Shown here piece after piece: positions 48,980 through 60,798 of a stretch of DNA of 64,000 nt. How positions within the stretch are numbered: position 1 is the stretch's first letter; every line of letters begins with the position of its first letter. This stretch comes from Acheta domesticus (taxonomy: Eukaryota; Arthropoda; Insecta; Orthoptera; Gryllidae): positions 186,311,829 to 186,375,828 of the forward strand of contig JAHLJT010009419.1 in assembly GCA_031308135.1 (NCBI GenBank), given 5' to 3'. The notes beneath the pieces are model-generated. The model saw nothing but the letters and a program-made list of their open reading frames with translations. It was not told the DNA's origin and did no database searches. The translations under genes were made by a program, and so were the position numbers.

Positions 48980-49660
48980 AAGAGTGCAAACAGTAACGCG
49001 AGTCGCATGGCGTGGCGAGTCGGGGCGGTGCGGGGTGGAGCAGCGGGGAAGGCGTCCGGCCGAGAGGGAATTCTCTGTGGCTGACGCGGGGCGGGGCGGG
49101 GTGGGACGGCCGCTGCCGAGGCCATTGAAGGCTGCCGAGGCGCCAGCCACCACACAGCGTCCACCATCGGGAGCCTCTTCCCGTATTCCACTCGAGTCCG
49201 GGACCGGCTCTCGCCTCCTCCTCCTCCACTTCTTTCTCGTCGTTCTTCTCCACCTCCCTCTGCCGCTCACGCTCAAGCTCGCCGGCGCGCGGCGAGGCGA
49301 GGCGCGTCACGACCGCCTTGCCTCGCCTCGCCTCGCCTCGCCTCACCTCGCCTCCCGTCGTCTCGCTTCGGCTTGCCTAGCCTTGCTGCGCGCCCGCCTC
49401 CCCGCCCCGCGCCGACGGCTTCTCGTCGCGCCTCGCCTCGCCCCGCCGCGAGGGCAACACTCTGCCGCCAGGTCGTTGCTCCCCGCGCGCTGCCCGCCGG
49501 CCTCAGAAGAACTCGAGACTCCCCCCCCCACCTCGCCTTCTTCTCCCCTCCTCGTCCTCCTCCTCCTCTTCCTCGTTTTCTTCCTTCGTCCCTGCTCCTC
49601 CGGCCAGGCGCTTGTAAAATTAGCTGGCCGTCGGGCAGAACCTGCCCGCTGTCCAGTCCA
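48980..49660. other. Longest non-satellite GC island (~680 bp)
   Basis: Contains GGGGCGGGGCGGGG at 49089-49102, a CCTCGCCTCG run (49321-49350) reminiscent of the 10-mer satellite at 14 kb, and a pyrimidine-rich CTCCTC tract at 49520-49580. Frames on both strands are compositional. Confidence 0.6.
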
Positions 49661-50549
49661 CGACAACGATCAGAGCTCCTGATAGAAACCCCGCCCCCCA
49701 TAGCCTGCTCCTACATACTTTTCTTCCTGGCTGCTTTTTTGGGGCTTGAGTAGGGTCTTGGAGATTTATTTTTACATTTAACAGCCCTCTCAAGCTGTTG
49801 GAAACTTGGATTTCTTTTCAGTGTCCACCCGAGAAACCCTGAGATTTTTTACGACCACGTAGCGTGTAATGTCCTTCGCGTGCATCTAGTGCACCATTTT
49901 CAATATTTCCTGTTTTGATTACACTGATGTTGATTTGGTCGTAACATGCGGATCAGATTATTACTCTTTTCTACGACACAACGCATGCTCGTTGTTGGGA
50001 TATTATGCAAAAATATTCGAAGACTGGTTTTTTGAGTTCACTTCATCCCGCAGTTCTTTCCGGATATTGGTTAGAAGTATTTAATATAAACTCGTCTCGT
50101 AACGCAAATTGTTACGAAACGCAATCGAAGAAAAGTTAAGTACCGCCTCAGAGGTCTCGCTTGACAAACCTGTATTTCGCCGGTTTTAAATGTCGCCACT
50201 GATACCTGCATCAATGTTCACAATGGAGGGACAGTGGTGACAGATTTGCTATTGGCGCAGACCAGGCTTGCAAACGCTGCTTCTTCGTATACAGGACTCT
50301 CATACCCGGCCCACTTCCAAACAAGCCAGGCTTGACGAGCCTGCGACGCGTCGTCAGTTGGGAAACTGTCCCCTACTTAATTGTTCGCCCAATGGATCGC
50401 TACAATTTTTCAACCGGCTGGCGCTTTGCAGTTGGTCAAGCCTGTCTTGCGTGTGAATGAGCGTCGTTAAGAGATATGATTTGCTTGGGTGAATATTCTC
50501 TTCGGTGGAGCTCCTCCAATCTCTCGCTACAATTGGGCGACCTTCGTTG
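49661..50549. other. Unannotated intronic sequence
   Basis: Nothing recognised. Confidence 0.55.
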
Positions 50550-50880
50550 GGCGTGGCCAATTCGGGCGGCGTGGAGTCTACGCCCTCCACCCACACCCGC
50601 TCGCCTCCCCCCCCCCATCCCGTCCAACCTGCTCACGTCCGGCGACCACGCCCAGCGAGAGCAGCTGTCGCCCTCGTTTCTGCCCTGCAGCGGCCACTCG
50701 CCGGCCGACCCTTTTCTCGCGGCGCGTCACGGCGCAACGCTGGCTTGGGTGGTCGGGTCTCGCGGATTAGCGTGGCGGACGCGCGGGTGCCGCCCCGCCC
50801 CGCCCCGCGCTACTCTGTGGGTGGCGGCACTACGAGGGCAGGGGGTGGTCAGAACGGTTTCGGGAGGAGCTCCACGAGGG
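50550..50880. other. GC-rich island bracketed by a short inverted repeat
   Basis: GTGGAGCTCCTCC near 50507 and its complement GGAGGAGCTCCAC near 50863 flank the island. No exon supported. Confidence 0.5.
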
Positions 50881-51464
50881 AATAACTGAAGCAACACAGA
50901 CTCATTCAATTTTATGCAAAATTTCTCGGAACCTAGTGACAAATAACAACTAAACGAAATTAATCGTGAAAGTTCGTTATAGCATTCATTTAGGTATTGC
51001 ATTTTCATAGCCTTGAAGCTATGGAATTTTCGGCGTCACGCCGAAAAGACAATTACTGTGAATTGCGGTTGCGGAAAAGAAAAATTAATGAGTGAGTTGT
51101 AGTTGGAATCTTCTTTTGACACCGGTATTCCTGTTGGCGTAGAATGTAGAACGACACGCTGTGAAAAAGCCGACAGTAGCTGGCGAGAAGATGAACTCCG
51201 CCGGGCCCTCTTGAGGATGGCCGCTTCCAAAAATACTTTGACCTAAAAAAAATACACGGTACTGCGGTCTCCTTCATGTATTTAATAATTCCCAAACAAC
51301 TTAATTATAGAAAACAATTATTTGGAATCCTAGAATTGGGAAATGATCGTAATTTTGATGGAATTTGTTGGGAAAGGCAGAAATTGAAGAATCCGTGCTC
51401 TAATTGAGTTGTGGAAATCGCTGTGCTTTGGCGGAGCTTGCTGCTGGGTGGTTGAAGGGCTTGC
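50881..51464. other. Unannotated sequence with one tight hairpin
   Basis: TTTTCGGCG (51027-51035), TCA, CGCCGAAAA (51039-51047) form a perfect 9-bp stem with a 3-nt loop. Otherwise nothing recognised. Confidence 0.6.
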
Positions 51465-51698
51465 TACACTTCGGTTTTTCTTTCTTGGCGCTTGGGGGGT
51501 GTCATCAGAATGGAATATCTCACGGTATTTCGCGTCGTTCTCGGTTGAACCGCTAGGAGTCGCATGATCGCGACTGTATCGAGCAGTGCTGACGTTCTTG
51601 GGATTCCTAGCGGCACAATCGAGAACGACGCAAAATACCGTGAGATATTCCATTTTGATGACACGCCCCCACGCGCCAAGAAAGAAAAAATCGGAGTA
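51465..51698. mobile_element. Foldback MITE, copy 2 (~234 bp), inverted relative to copy 1
   Basis: Shares the arms of 29980-30217: CACTTCGGTTTTTCTTTC on the left and TACTCCGATTTTTTCTTTC in reverse complement on the right, both leading into TTGGCGC, AATGGAATATCTCACGG and CGTCGTTCTC. The centre reads GCGACTGTATCGAGCAG, whereas copy 1 has the reverse complement CTGCTCGATACAGTCGC, so the two copies lie in opposite orientation. TA is present at both edges but the last base or two are ambiguous. Confidence 0.8.
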
Positions 51699-53199
51699 TT
51701 GTCTGGGTCTGAAAGGTGAGCGGAGCTTGGCGCTGCTTCCTGAGCGGGACCGGCGGGGCAGGGCTCTCCGCCGACCTGCGAGGAGTGCGCATTCAGTTAA
51801 GGCAGGCGCAGTAATTATGATAAATAGCGCTGCGCTTGCTACCGAGTGCGCGGTGCAGGTACGTGGCTTTCACGGCTTCCAATGGTCGTTAGCAGGGTGA
51901 ACTGCTGCGACCGCTTCTGTCGCCCTTTCGCCGCTGTTGCAGCCTGTACGCTGTCAATAGGTATTTTTGCCAACCCCGTTTCTTTCAAATTTTATTCCAA
52001 CTTTTTCGAATTTCTTTTTGTCCTAAACCGTTCAATGACTGCTAAGAGGTAACCAGGTCGATGTAGCGAGGTTTTGTTATTTCTTATTACTATGCACATT
52101 AAATTGCCCTCGAGGTTTTTCTGTTCATTGAACACATGTTGCTCATTAGTCCGTTCCTAAGGATACCTTTGCTATAATTAGATTCATTTTTCCACAATTC
52201 TGTATTACGAAACGTCTATTAATAATGCATGTGGGATTTGCACAATGACAATTGTTACAGCGACAGCGTGACGAAATGATGAAAGAAGCACGTGTGTGGA
52301 CTGATGATTTGTACGTAGGCACGTTCGTTATGAAACCGAATATGCTCATATCCCGTGGAAAAATTGAATTTACTTTCATTGTGGGAATCAAGTTTGCAAT
52401 AACGAAATGGTATTAAAGAATATGACTGACAAAGCTGATATTTAACGTGACCTTTCTCCAAAGAATATCGAATGTTGTATAGGAGTAATATTGTTTGTAT
52501 TCAGAAAAGCCTTATTGAATACTCCTGTTTCTTCAACGTTTATTGCATAAAGGAGGAACAGTAATTCAGTAGACTGTAAACTTCCTTATTAACAATAAGA
52601 ATTTTCACTGAATTACATTGTGGCGAAGTTGCTATGAAAAATATTTAACATTGCATACTAACAATCGTGTGTGGATACAAGATACTCTTAATCAATGTTG
52701 AATAATAATATTGTATACATTCTCGAACAGTTCAAATCGCTTCTGGTCATTGTTTGTGGCATCAAGAAAGGGAGAAAACAATTATGTCGAGGTTCCTTAG
52801 AATTTGATTTATTTTTGATTACCTTTAGTTTGAAAAAAATAACATTTTCAAGATTGACGTTTTTGAGAAATTTTGAACACTTCTGAGCCTGCTGCTGTTG
52901 ATAATTACGCTAATCTCAGCGAATATGGAATGGTCAATGAGAATATTTCTATATGAGAATGCTCTCTGAGGCAAGTATCTTCTTGGGCTGGTTTGGGTAA
53001 GTGTCGATCCTTCCATGACCTTCTTCGTAGCTGAAATGCGAAGAATATTGATACGCTGGCAAACCGTCTGGTGAGCAAGGAGCAAGCGCCAGACTCCGGT
53101 CGCGGAATCCTACGGCTTAAACATTTGTAACAGCCAATGCCTGATTCATTGCTTTCGGTGTGTGCTCAACGTTCGTCGCGTAAGAAGTTGTGGAAGGGA
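51699..53199. other. Unannotated intronic sequence
   Basis: AT-rich, nothing recognised. Confidence 0.6.
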
Positions 53200-53830
53200 A
53201 CGTACACGCCCTCGTGCGGTTGCATTTCGGGCGCGCGGCGGATGCAAATGAACGGCGAAGCCAGCGTGCGCGCCGAGGCGCCGGCGGATCGGGACCCGTT
53301 AGCTGCACGACATGTGGGTAGAAAGCCGTGCGCTATCCCGGCGCGAGGGAAAAAAAAAAACGATGCATCAATCACGCGCCGCCGCCGCCGCCACCACCGC
53401 CGCAACTTTCATGCGGGACCGAGCGGAGAGGGTGCTTCGTTCGTCGGCGCACGGCGCCGCGCCGCTCTCAGCGCGCTCGTGCGATTATCATTTATAGGGC
53501 GACGCGGCGGCGGCGGCGGTTTTTATCACTCCCTGCCCGAGAAAGTAGGTCTAGCCCAAGTGACTAGGGACGAGGTGCCCATCTCACCCCACCCCCCTCT
53601 CTTCTGCCCCTCGCGCACTCTTCGTGTTTCTTATCTGCCCGCCGCCATCGCGACGATAATGGAAACGGCGCGCACTTGGGCCGAGGAAATGTCGTGGGGG
53701 AGGGGTTTCTTCATAAGCCTGTGCTCTCGTACGCGCTGTACTTTCTCTTCGGCGGTGAAGTTCACGATGTGGAGGAAGGGCTGCATGTGCGCGTCGTTGT
53801 CGTGAAAGATTCATGGCTGGTGGTGGAGGG
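53200..53830. other. GC/CpG-rich island containing a coding-like minus-strand frame
   Basis: Contains CGCCGCCGCCGCC, GGCGGCGGCGGC and CpG-dense sequence. On the minus strand, 53631-53810 is open for 59 codons, and 18 successive codons (53804-53751) end in G or C. The translation includes DNDAHMQPFLHIVNFTAEEK, which looks protein-like, but no in-frame AG acceptor precedes it and I recognise no family. It is not called as a gene. Confidence 0.35.
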
Positions 53831-54599
53831 AGGAGGAGATCGGTGCACTCAGTTTTTTTTTTCCGCGTGTGTTGTAAGGCTCTCGGGTTTCTTTGCTGTA
53901 TTTTTCACGCTGCGTGTGCTTCTTTCGGGTTCCGGGGGATGGTAAATGTATTCACAGAGAGAGGCCCGTATTGCTGCACTACACCGCTTCTTCCATAACT
54001 TGTAATATAATCCATCTTTGTGACCGACTTTGGTGCTCGCTGCCCTGAATGCCTGCATATGAAAAGTTTTTAATAGGCACGCTTTGTTTCGGGAGAATAC
54101 GAATTTGGAGTATGCTACGGTTTATGGATGGATTGCGATGATAATAATGAGACACTGTCATTCATAAGTTACTACATATAATCATCAAGACTCTTTCCCA
54201 AGATAATTATCCGTTTGTTGGCAACTTGGGATTTACAGATTTCGTTTTGACACCTAGATGTGGACGAACATGTTATTTACACTTATGAGTACAATTGATA
54301 TACTCATTCATATCCCGAATTGATATCGACATTTTTCAATTGCGTATTTCTTCTCGTGAGAAGTCATGACCTCCCTCGCTTGGGAAATTTAATACAGATA
54401 TGTTATCGTGTTTACGTATACTACAATAGTATTGGATGCATTCACCTGCCGCTCCCCAGCTAATTTATCAATTTCCAAATCGCTCCTGGAATTACCTTCC
54501 TATAAAAAGAATGAAGGCTGTTTCTCTGGCTGGAAATAAAATATCTGGGCGCGGAATATTTTGGTATCGCAATCTGTCCAAAACCTTTTAAGTGAAACG
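53831..54599. other. Unannotated intronic sequence
   Basis: Nothing recognised. Confidence 0.6.
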
Positions 54600-54900
54600 A
54601 ATATAAAAGCGGCGGCGGAGGGGGGTCGTTGACGCGTGTTGTGCAACGCGCGGCGATGACGTGCCGGCATGGCCAGCGCGCCGCCCGCAATTATCCACCG
54701 CGGGCACTCCCCTCCACTCGCCCCTCCCCACCTCCCACCCCAGCGGAGAATTCGCTGCGGGCGCCGCCTCTCCTCTCCACTCCTCCCCGCTCCCCCCCCG
54801 CCCCCCTCCGTGAAATGCGCACGGCACGTGCTCGCACTAGCCCAGCCGCACATTTTGTGGGCCGGCGGCGGCGACCGTGCGTCTGGTCACGATGGGGCCA
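54600..54900. other. GC/CpG-rich island
   Basis: GC-rich with CCCCCCCGCCCCCC-type runs; no supported exon. Confidence 0.55.
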
Positions 54901-55209
54901 GGCCCTGAATTACGATATTCGTCTGACTTACGTGCGTTACGTGACCCCCCAAGATGTTACTTTGGGTTGTGCGTCATACGGAAGAGATGTAAATCAAATG
55001 TTAACTGCCGACTCGGTGATCTTCCGCGGAAGCTAACGAGACGCGAGACTAACCGCAGACAAACTGGATGAGAAAAGTAAAATTTGTAGTTTTAAACAAA
55101 AATACGTTTCATTCATGTAATATCCATTTATTCATACTTCCTGCAGCATTTAGAATGTAGTTACTAATTATTAAAGATCTTGGCGTTTTAGAAGGTTAAG
55201 TTGCAAAAG

Positions 55210-55798
55210 CTAAGTATAAACGGAACTGCAGCTCGTTGAGGAGTCGAAATGAATCACTGCTTCTAGCGCGTTATCAATATTTTTTCCAAAATAAGTGGTG
55301 ATTTGTTTCGTGAAATTAGCCATGGTCTACGTAGGGAGGAGGGTGCACGTTACTGAAGATGCTGTGTAGAAACAGGAATTTTCACGACGGGAAGAGATAC
55401 TAAATGGAACTGGTTCTCTGTCGAAACAGTTAAGCAATGAGGAGTTTTAGAAACTTAAGTGTTGTAGCTGCGTTCTAATTTGGAAATATTTTGTGGGTTT
55501 CGATATTACTATTCGTACACGTGTCACGGAAAGCCAAAGATAGCGACTAATAATGGTGGGGTATCTTGACAGTTGGACATGTACAAACATATTCCATTTT
55601 GAGGCCTCTGACCACATTTCTTTGCATATTTTTTTCTCCTGTAGAAATCATAACCATAGTTTTTACGATATTTCAGTCAATCGTTTTTCAAAATTTTCAT
55701 CGTTAAACATTAGACGTGTGTAAGATAAGTGAATATAAAAACGGAACTGTGACTCGTTTTGCGGTCGCGATGAATCACAGCTTCTGACGCGCTGTCAT
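55210..55798. repeat. Direct repeat pair (~68 bp, 521 bp apart)
   Basis: ATAAACGGAACTGCAGCTCG...ATGAATCACTGCTTCTAGCGCG (55210-55277) recurs as ATAAAAACGGAACTGTGACTCG...ATGAATCACAGCTTCTGACGCG (55731-55798) at roughly 78% identity by eye. The sequence between is AT-rich. Confidence 0.7.
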
Positions 55799-57459
55799 CT
55801 GCCTCTGAAAAGTAAATGAATTTAGAAGCAACATTTTTAGTATATAGATTTTCTCCATTCTTTTAGGGGTTCTGTGTTGGCAATACCGCAAGTACGAGTA
55901 ATGTAAATTGCCACGAACCTCTAACAATATTGATTTTCTTTAGAGTTTTGTGCGCAAGAATTTCATAAGGGTTTTGTATTACAACAAAACATTACAATAC
56001 TTACTATATTGCGTTTTTGTTATGAACTGCTTGTACAACTTTCTGGTTCTTCCGAAATGCAGTGACGAAAAGAGAACAAATTATTCCCTTTGAAAGTCTC
56101 AAACTTGCATAAATTCTTGCTATCTTAAAAGTTTTGGCTCTTCCTCTTCCTTTTTAATATAATTGTGTCTTAGAAATTCACCATTAAGGTGAAATAATAC
56201 GAGTACGATGTTCATTTGTTTTCTTCCGGTCTTTTCAATACGTAGTACTGAAGGCACAACAATAACAGTTTATAGGAGAAACAATTTTGCCTTTTCTTTA
56301 CCAAGATGCCGTGAAAGCCACGAAATATATTGCTTTTCTTAAAAATTCAATAATTTTTTGAAAAAGATATTTTGTAATAGTAAACAATTTGATGGGGAAC
56401 AACATGTGAGCATGCTAATGACATTAGAGTTCTATTGACTCATACAATTTTTGATGAGTTGTTAGTAAATCTTGCGGTTGTCGTTACCAATGCGTTAGGT
56501 TAGAAGTTTTCGTTGATTGGACCATCATAAAGAGAGCAACCGCTTGTAATTCGATTTTTACTTCCTGTAATAGAACCTCGAGTTTTCACAGAATCTCGTT
56601 TAAACGTGGATTGGAGGTTTATACGAATTTCCTTTTTAGTTTCTCTGAATACGAAATTTATCGTCAGCAATTGGACTTCCAATTTCTCTTATTCGTGTTT
56701 GGTGACCACATTGTTTGTTACGAATTCTCCTTTTCAATTTTATCATTGAATTAAACAATTATCAAATCATTATAAATGTGAATGCAAAGATTTTGAACCG
56801 CATTATTTTCCTCTCCATTATGACAATCTCATATTTTAAGAAAATCTCTTTGGTTCATAACTTCCAATTACAATTTACTAATGAGAGTACAATAGTAGTT
56901 ATGATATTGGCAATCATTCAAGTATTCTAGGCGGAAGGTGAGATAGGCCAAACACAGAAGATCACAACGAACTAAATTACCCATATTTGTGTTCGCGCAG
57001 AAGGGTAAGGAGTATAATAGTGTTTACTAAAGTAATACTGATGAACGCAATTCTTTCTTGAAGCTTGTCGTAATTAACCTATTGTAGACTTTCCATTAAG
57101 AATGAAAATTACTATGAACGTACAACTTTCATAATGACAGAAATTAATTTCGTCTCCATCATGGTCAAAAGTGTGCAGCCTGTTCCGTTTCTGCCCACTA
57201 AGGAGCCATCAGAAAATATGTAAAGGATTTTCATTTCCTTAGTAATATTGTATGCAAAACTTTAAATTTATGTATTTTAATTTATGAACAGTGTCAATAT
57301 AAAATTACGGTAATTTTGTCTCTCTCTACTAGTTCTTTTTGGGGCAATGATAGTTTGAATTCCACACTGTTCCAATGCTAAATCTTGAAATGTATGTGAT
57401 CATTGTGAATTAATTTTTTGTTGCATGATAGTATCATTTTGAATAATGTACGTGGTCAA
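55799..57459. other. Unannotated intronic sequence
   Basis: Strongly AT-rich, no gene or element recognised. Confidence 0.65.
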
Positions 57460-57549
57460 GGGGGAACGGGGGCTGGGCTTCCCATGCCGCCCTCGAGTGG
57501 GCGCTGCGCGCCTTCACCGTCGTTGCCCGCATCCCGTCATCCCGGAGAC

Positions 57550-57575
57550 GCGGCGGCGGCGGCGGCGGCGGCGGT
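57550..57575. repeat. (CGG)n microsatellite just upstream of exon B
   Basis: Eight to nine CGG units about 100 bp before the acceptor, within the GC island (57460-57900) that also contains exon B. Confidence 0.9.
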
Positions 57576-57640
57576 CCGCCGTTATCAGCGGTGGCGCGGG
57601 CGCCCCTCGCTTCCTTCCTCTTTCCTTCTGTGGCCATCGC

Positions 57641-57673
57641 CTGACGGGGTCCCTTTGTGCGTCCATGTTGCAG
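57641..57673 (+). promoter_or_regulatory. fus: Branch point and 3' splice site of exon B
   Basis: CTGAC at 57641-57645 fits a branch site. A T/C-leaning stretch and TTGCAG (57668-57673) follow. Confidence 0.8.
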
Positions 57674-57899
57674 TTCGATCAGTACGTGCGCGCCACGTTC
57701 CACGTGGGGCGGTCGCCGCACGCGCTGCGCTTCGTGACGGACGGCCAGCTGCCCCTGCGCCAGTGCCTGCACCCCGAGGCGTGCTCCAAGAACTTCGAGC
57801 TGCCGCCCTACTACACCACCTTCCACGACCTGCGCAAGGAGTTCCGCGCCTTCTACGCCGCCCCCGACGAGATGCAGTCCATCCCCGACATGATCAACT
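57674..57899 (+). CDS. fus: Internal exon B of ESRP/fusilli (DnaQ-like N-terminal domain)
   Basis: A 226-bp exon, 75 codons plus one base, starting FDQYVRATFHVG in phase 0. The core FVTDGQLPLRQCLHPEACSK followed by ELPPYYTTFHDLRKEFRAFY matches the ESRP signature in which TDGQ-LR-LHPE is followed by a P-Y/F-x-F-x-DLRKEFR motif. The tail QSIPDMIN matches the family's SIQDML(D/N)-Tyr region. All but one codon end in G or C. The exon ends AAC-T, so the next codon is split after T; family members usually have Tyr here, consistent with T|AC after splicing. It lies downstream of exon A in matching phase and continues the same fold. RRM exons must lie beyond the window. Confidence 0.93.
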
Positions 57900-57908
57900 G
57901 TATCCTTT
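57900..57908 (+). promoter_or_regulatory. fus: U12-type 5' splice site (GTATCCTTT)
   Basis: The nine bases after the coding segment match the minor-spliceosome donor consensus RTATCCTTT exactly. Cutting here also gives the phase and last residue expected from ESRP proteins. Readthrough would add five codons and then TAA (57914-57916). The matching TTCCTTRAC branch site and acceptor were not found before 64000. Confidence 0.85.
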
Positions 57909-59859
57909 GCTTGTAATGCTGCAGATCACCCCCCCCCCAACAAATCAGGTAATGTGCTGTGTTTCTATGAGTTTCCACTGTGCCATCCACTGCCGACGTG
58001 TGCTTTTGGTGTGTGTTAAAAGGTGTTCCGTGTTGTGTGGGGTTAGTGACACCCTGTTCGTGCGGGATCTCGCCATTTCATAACCATTTACATGGACTCT
58101 TGTATTGCTACTAAATATCGAGTCAGAATTGATTTTATTTTTTGATATGTAAATGACATTTATATTTTCGTTAATGAATAGTTTGTTTTAACTGAAACAT
58201 GTGAAGATTGTGGAAAATTTCTACAAAACCCTTGCTCTTCTATTAGACCGTGTCATCAAATTCCAAGTGTACTGGGTTAACCTGTAATACACATGGCAAT
58301 AGTTAGTCTATTGTTACTCTACCACTTGGAAAAGTGATTGTCATGTTATACAACCTCCACGTCTTGACGCGATCGGGAAGTGACGTGACAAAAGAAAATG
58401 TCGGTTAATGCGTTCAGATTTGTATCAATAGCTAAAGTTCTGATTTCAAGGGTATATCTTCCGAAGGCGGATGAGTGTTCATTCAGTGGCACTTCGTATT
58501 TATCAATCTTGTTTTGAAGTGGCGGGTTATTGTTTGTTCTTTTTCTTAATTCATTATTTAAAAATACTGCACATGAAAATCAGGACTGCCATATTTCAGT
58601 TCAGCAGAGTGTGGCATTAACTAATACGTAGCTGTTTTTTATCGACTTTAAGGACAGCCTAGTATTGCAGCTGTGTTATACGAATGTGAGCGGAAAAGGC
58701 TCAGGCAAACATGCAAGAAAATCTATACTTTTCCTATATTTTGCAAAGACCATAGATATATTTTCGGGGAGAACGTTTGTAAAATTCTTCGACTTGATTT
58801 ACATTAATAATTCGGTGTCAACCTTTTGAGTGGTGCTTATCAACATTTCTTGGGTTCCGGTGGATAAACTGATAAGTCTTAAACACATAATATTACAGGA
58901 GAGCAAATAACAACTTTCAACGGAAGTAAATCAGGGATTAATGATATTCAAACGCAAGTAATTGTGTGAAGATTTTGTTTGAATATTATAAATACCTGAT
59001 TTACAGAATTAGTTTATAGTTAATTTTACACGAAAGCAAAAAACAACTTTTTTTAACTCATTAGCTTATGGACCGGGGTCAAAGATTTTTAATCTCAACT
59101 TGCCAATTATTTGGCTTAATTGCCTCCTTTAGCTAAATTAATTTTCATCTCGTTTGTTAGATGATGCTTTAACAACTCTACGCAGTTTTTCTTTGTTGTG
59201 GGAAATCAGGAAGATAATCCTTTGTTGAAAATAACCACATGTGGCATTTAACTTTTACTGTAAATAACGTAACTACAAATAGAAGTATATATCATGCTTT
59301 CTGTTTAATAGCTCCATAGCCAATGGTTCAGGAACTGTCGTATTTAGCTTATCAACGCTCCGTAGGACCTGCGTCTGCGCGTGGGTATTTTCCAGTTCCA
59401 AAGTAAATCTTTGGTATCTAGTCCATCTATCCCTCGCTTCCCGTTTGAAGAAGAATGTTGTGGAAATATCCCGTTGCTCGTAGCCAACAGAAAACATTAT
59501 ATGCCTTAGAGAAGAATTTGTAAACCAAACAAATTTTTGCCGGTAGAGAATTTAAAGGTCCATCTTAAAGGCACTTCCGCTGGAGAAAAAATTGACTTTT
59601 TTTTTGCGGTCTCGTGAAACAAATGATTACTCCGGTGAAAGGTATTTAAAGAGAGCTAGAGCTACTTCGAAATTCCGTCGCCCGCGGCGAAGTTATAAAA
59701 AAGCATAACAAGACCTGCGTTATGATTTCAAAACCGCCTGCGGCATTTCATGAGTTTCATTCTTTGCTGGCAGCGTGCGATAGGAAATAAGCTGGCGGGC
59801 GTAATCAGTACTGATATTGCGGAGATATGGTCTGGTTATCGCGTTTTCACTTTGCACAG

Positions 59860-60090
59860 CGCGCCTGAACTGCCCCACAGTGGTGCGCCGAGTGGGGGGG
59901 GGGAGGGGGGGAGGGAGGGAGGCAGACTTTCGAGGGCCCCCGCGCATGGGCGTGTCCCGCCGCCACCGCCACCGCCGCCGCCGCCGATGACTGTGATCTG
60001 CGATTGCTGGCGACTCCCACCGCCCGCCCTGCCGTTGCGGTTTTCGCCACGCTCCTTCGCGGCGATCAGTGCCCTCGCGGATTAGCCATC
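59860..60090. other. GC-rich island with a + strand G-run cluster
   Basis: A run of ten G followed by AGGGGGGGAGGGAGGGAGG (59894-59922) is a textbook G-quadruplex pattern. CCGCCACCG repeats follow. No exon supported. Confidence 0.7.
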
Positions 60091-60639
60091 ACGTGATCGT
60101 TGATGCCAGATGGAGCTCTCGCGGATCTGAATTGAAATAAAGTAAAACTGCTATGAAGGATGGCGATGAACGATATGGAATTTACACGTCCTGTCGATCC
60201 ATTTACAATAAGTAATGCTTGTATATTTTTCTTTTCTCATTTTCTTCTACTTCCGGTTCCGCTAATTGTACTCCCCAATGCCGTCGAGCAGCAAATGAAT
60301 GAATGTTTTATTGTAAACTATTGTAGCATTTAGCACAGAGGTATCGTTTACGGTTCACAGTTCTTGTATGAAGCAAATCTGCGACTGGAGCAATGCTTTC
60401 TAACATCGTAATTGTGACAGGATACAAGTATGAATGCATTACCTGTTTGTTTCACGGTCCTTAATAAATTGTATCCGTAAAATTCAAATAATGCTATTTA
60501 TGTCTTATATATTTCTGTAACAGTCCATTGTTTCTGAAACAACAGCCAGTTTCTGAGATAAGCATGTCCAGCTCCCGGAATGAGCAAAGCGGTTATTCCC
60601 TCGCAGGTTTTTCCCTTTAACGGAAACGCGGACGGAAGG

Positions 60640-60798
60640 TTTAAATCGTGACGTGTGGCGTGGGAGTCGTGGGCGGACGGGGCCTGCTGTGTTCGGTCGA
60701 GAGGAGAGGAGAGGATGGGAGCGAAGCGGAAAGGTAGGCAGGGACGGGATCGCGGGCTCCACAGTCGCAGCCGCTACGGCCCGCGCGGTGAGCGGGAA

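Noticed and set aside
49273..49701. Gly/Arg-rich ORFs in the 49-kb GC island
   Set aside because: Open on both strands because of composition; CCTCGCCTCG repeats drive the pattern.
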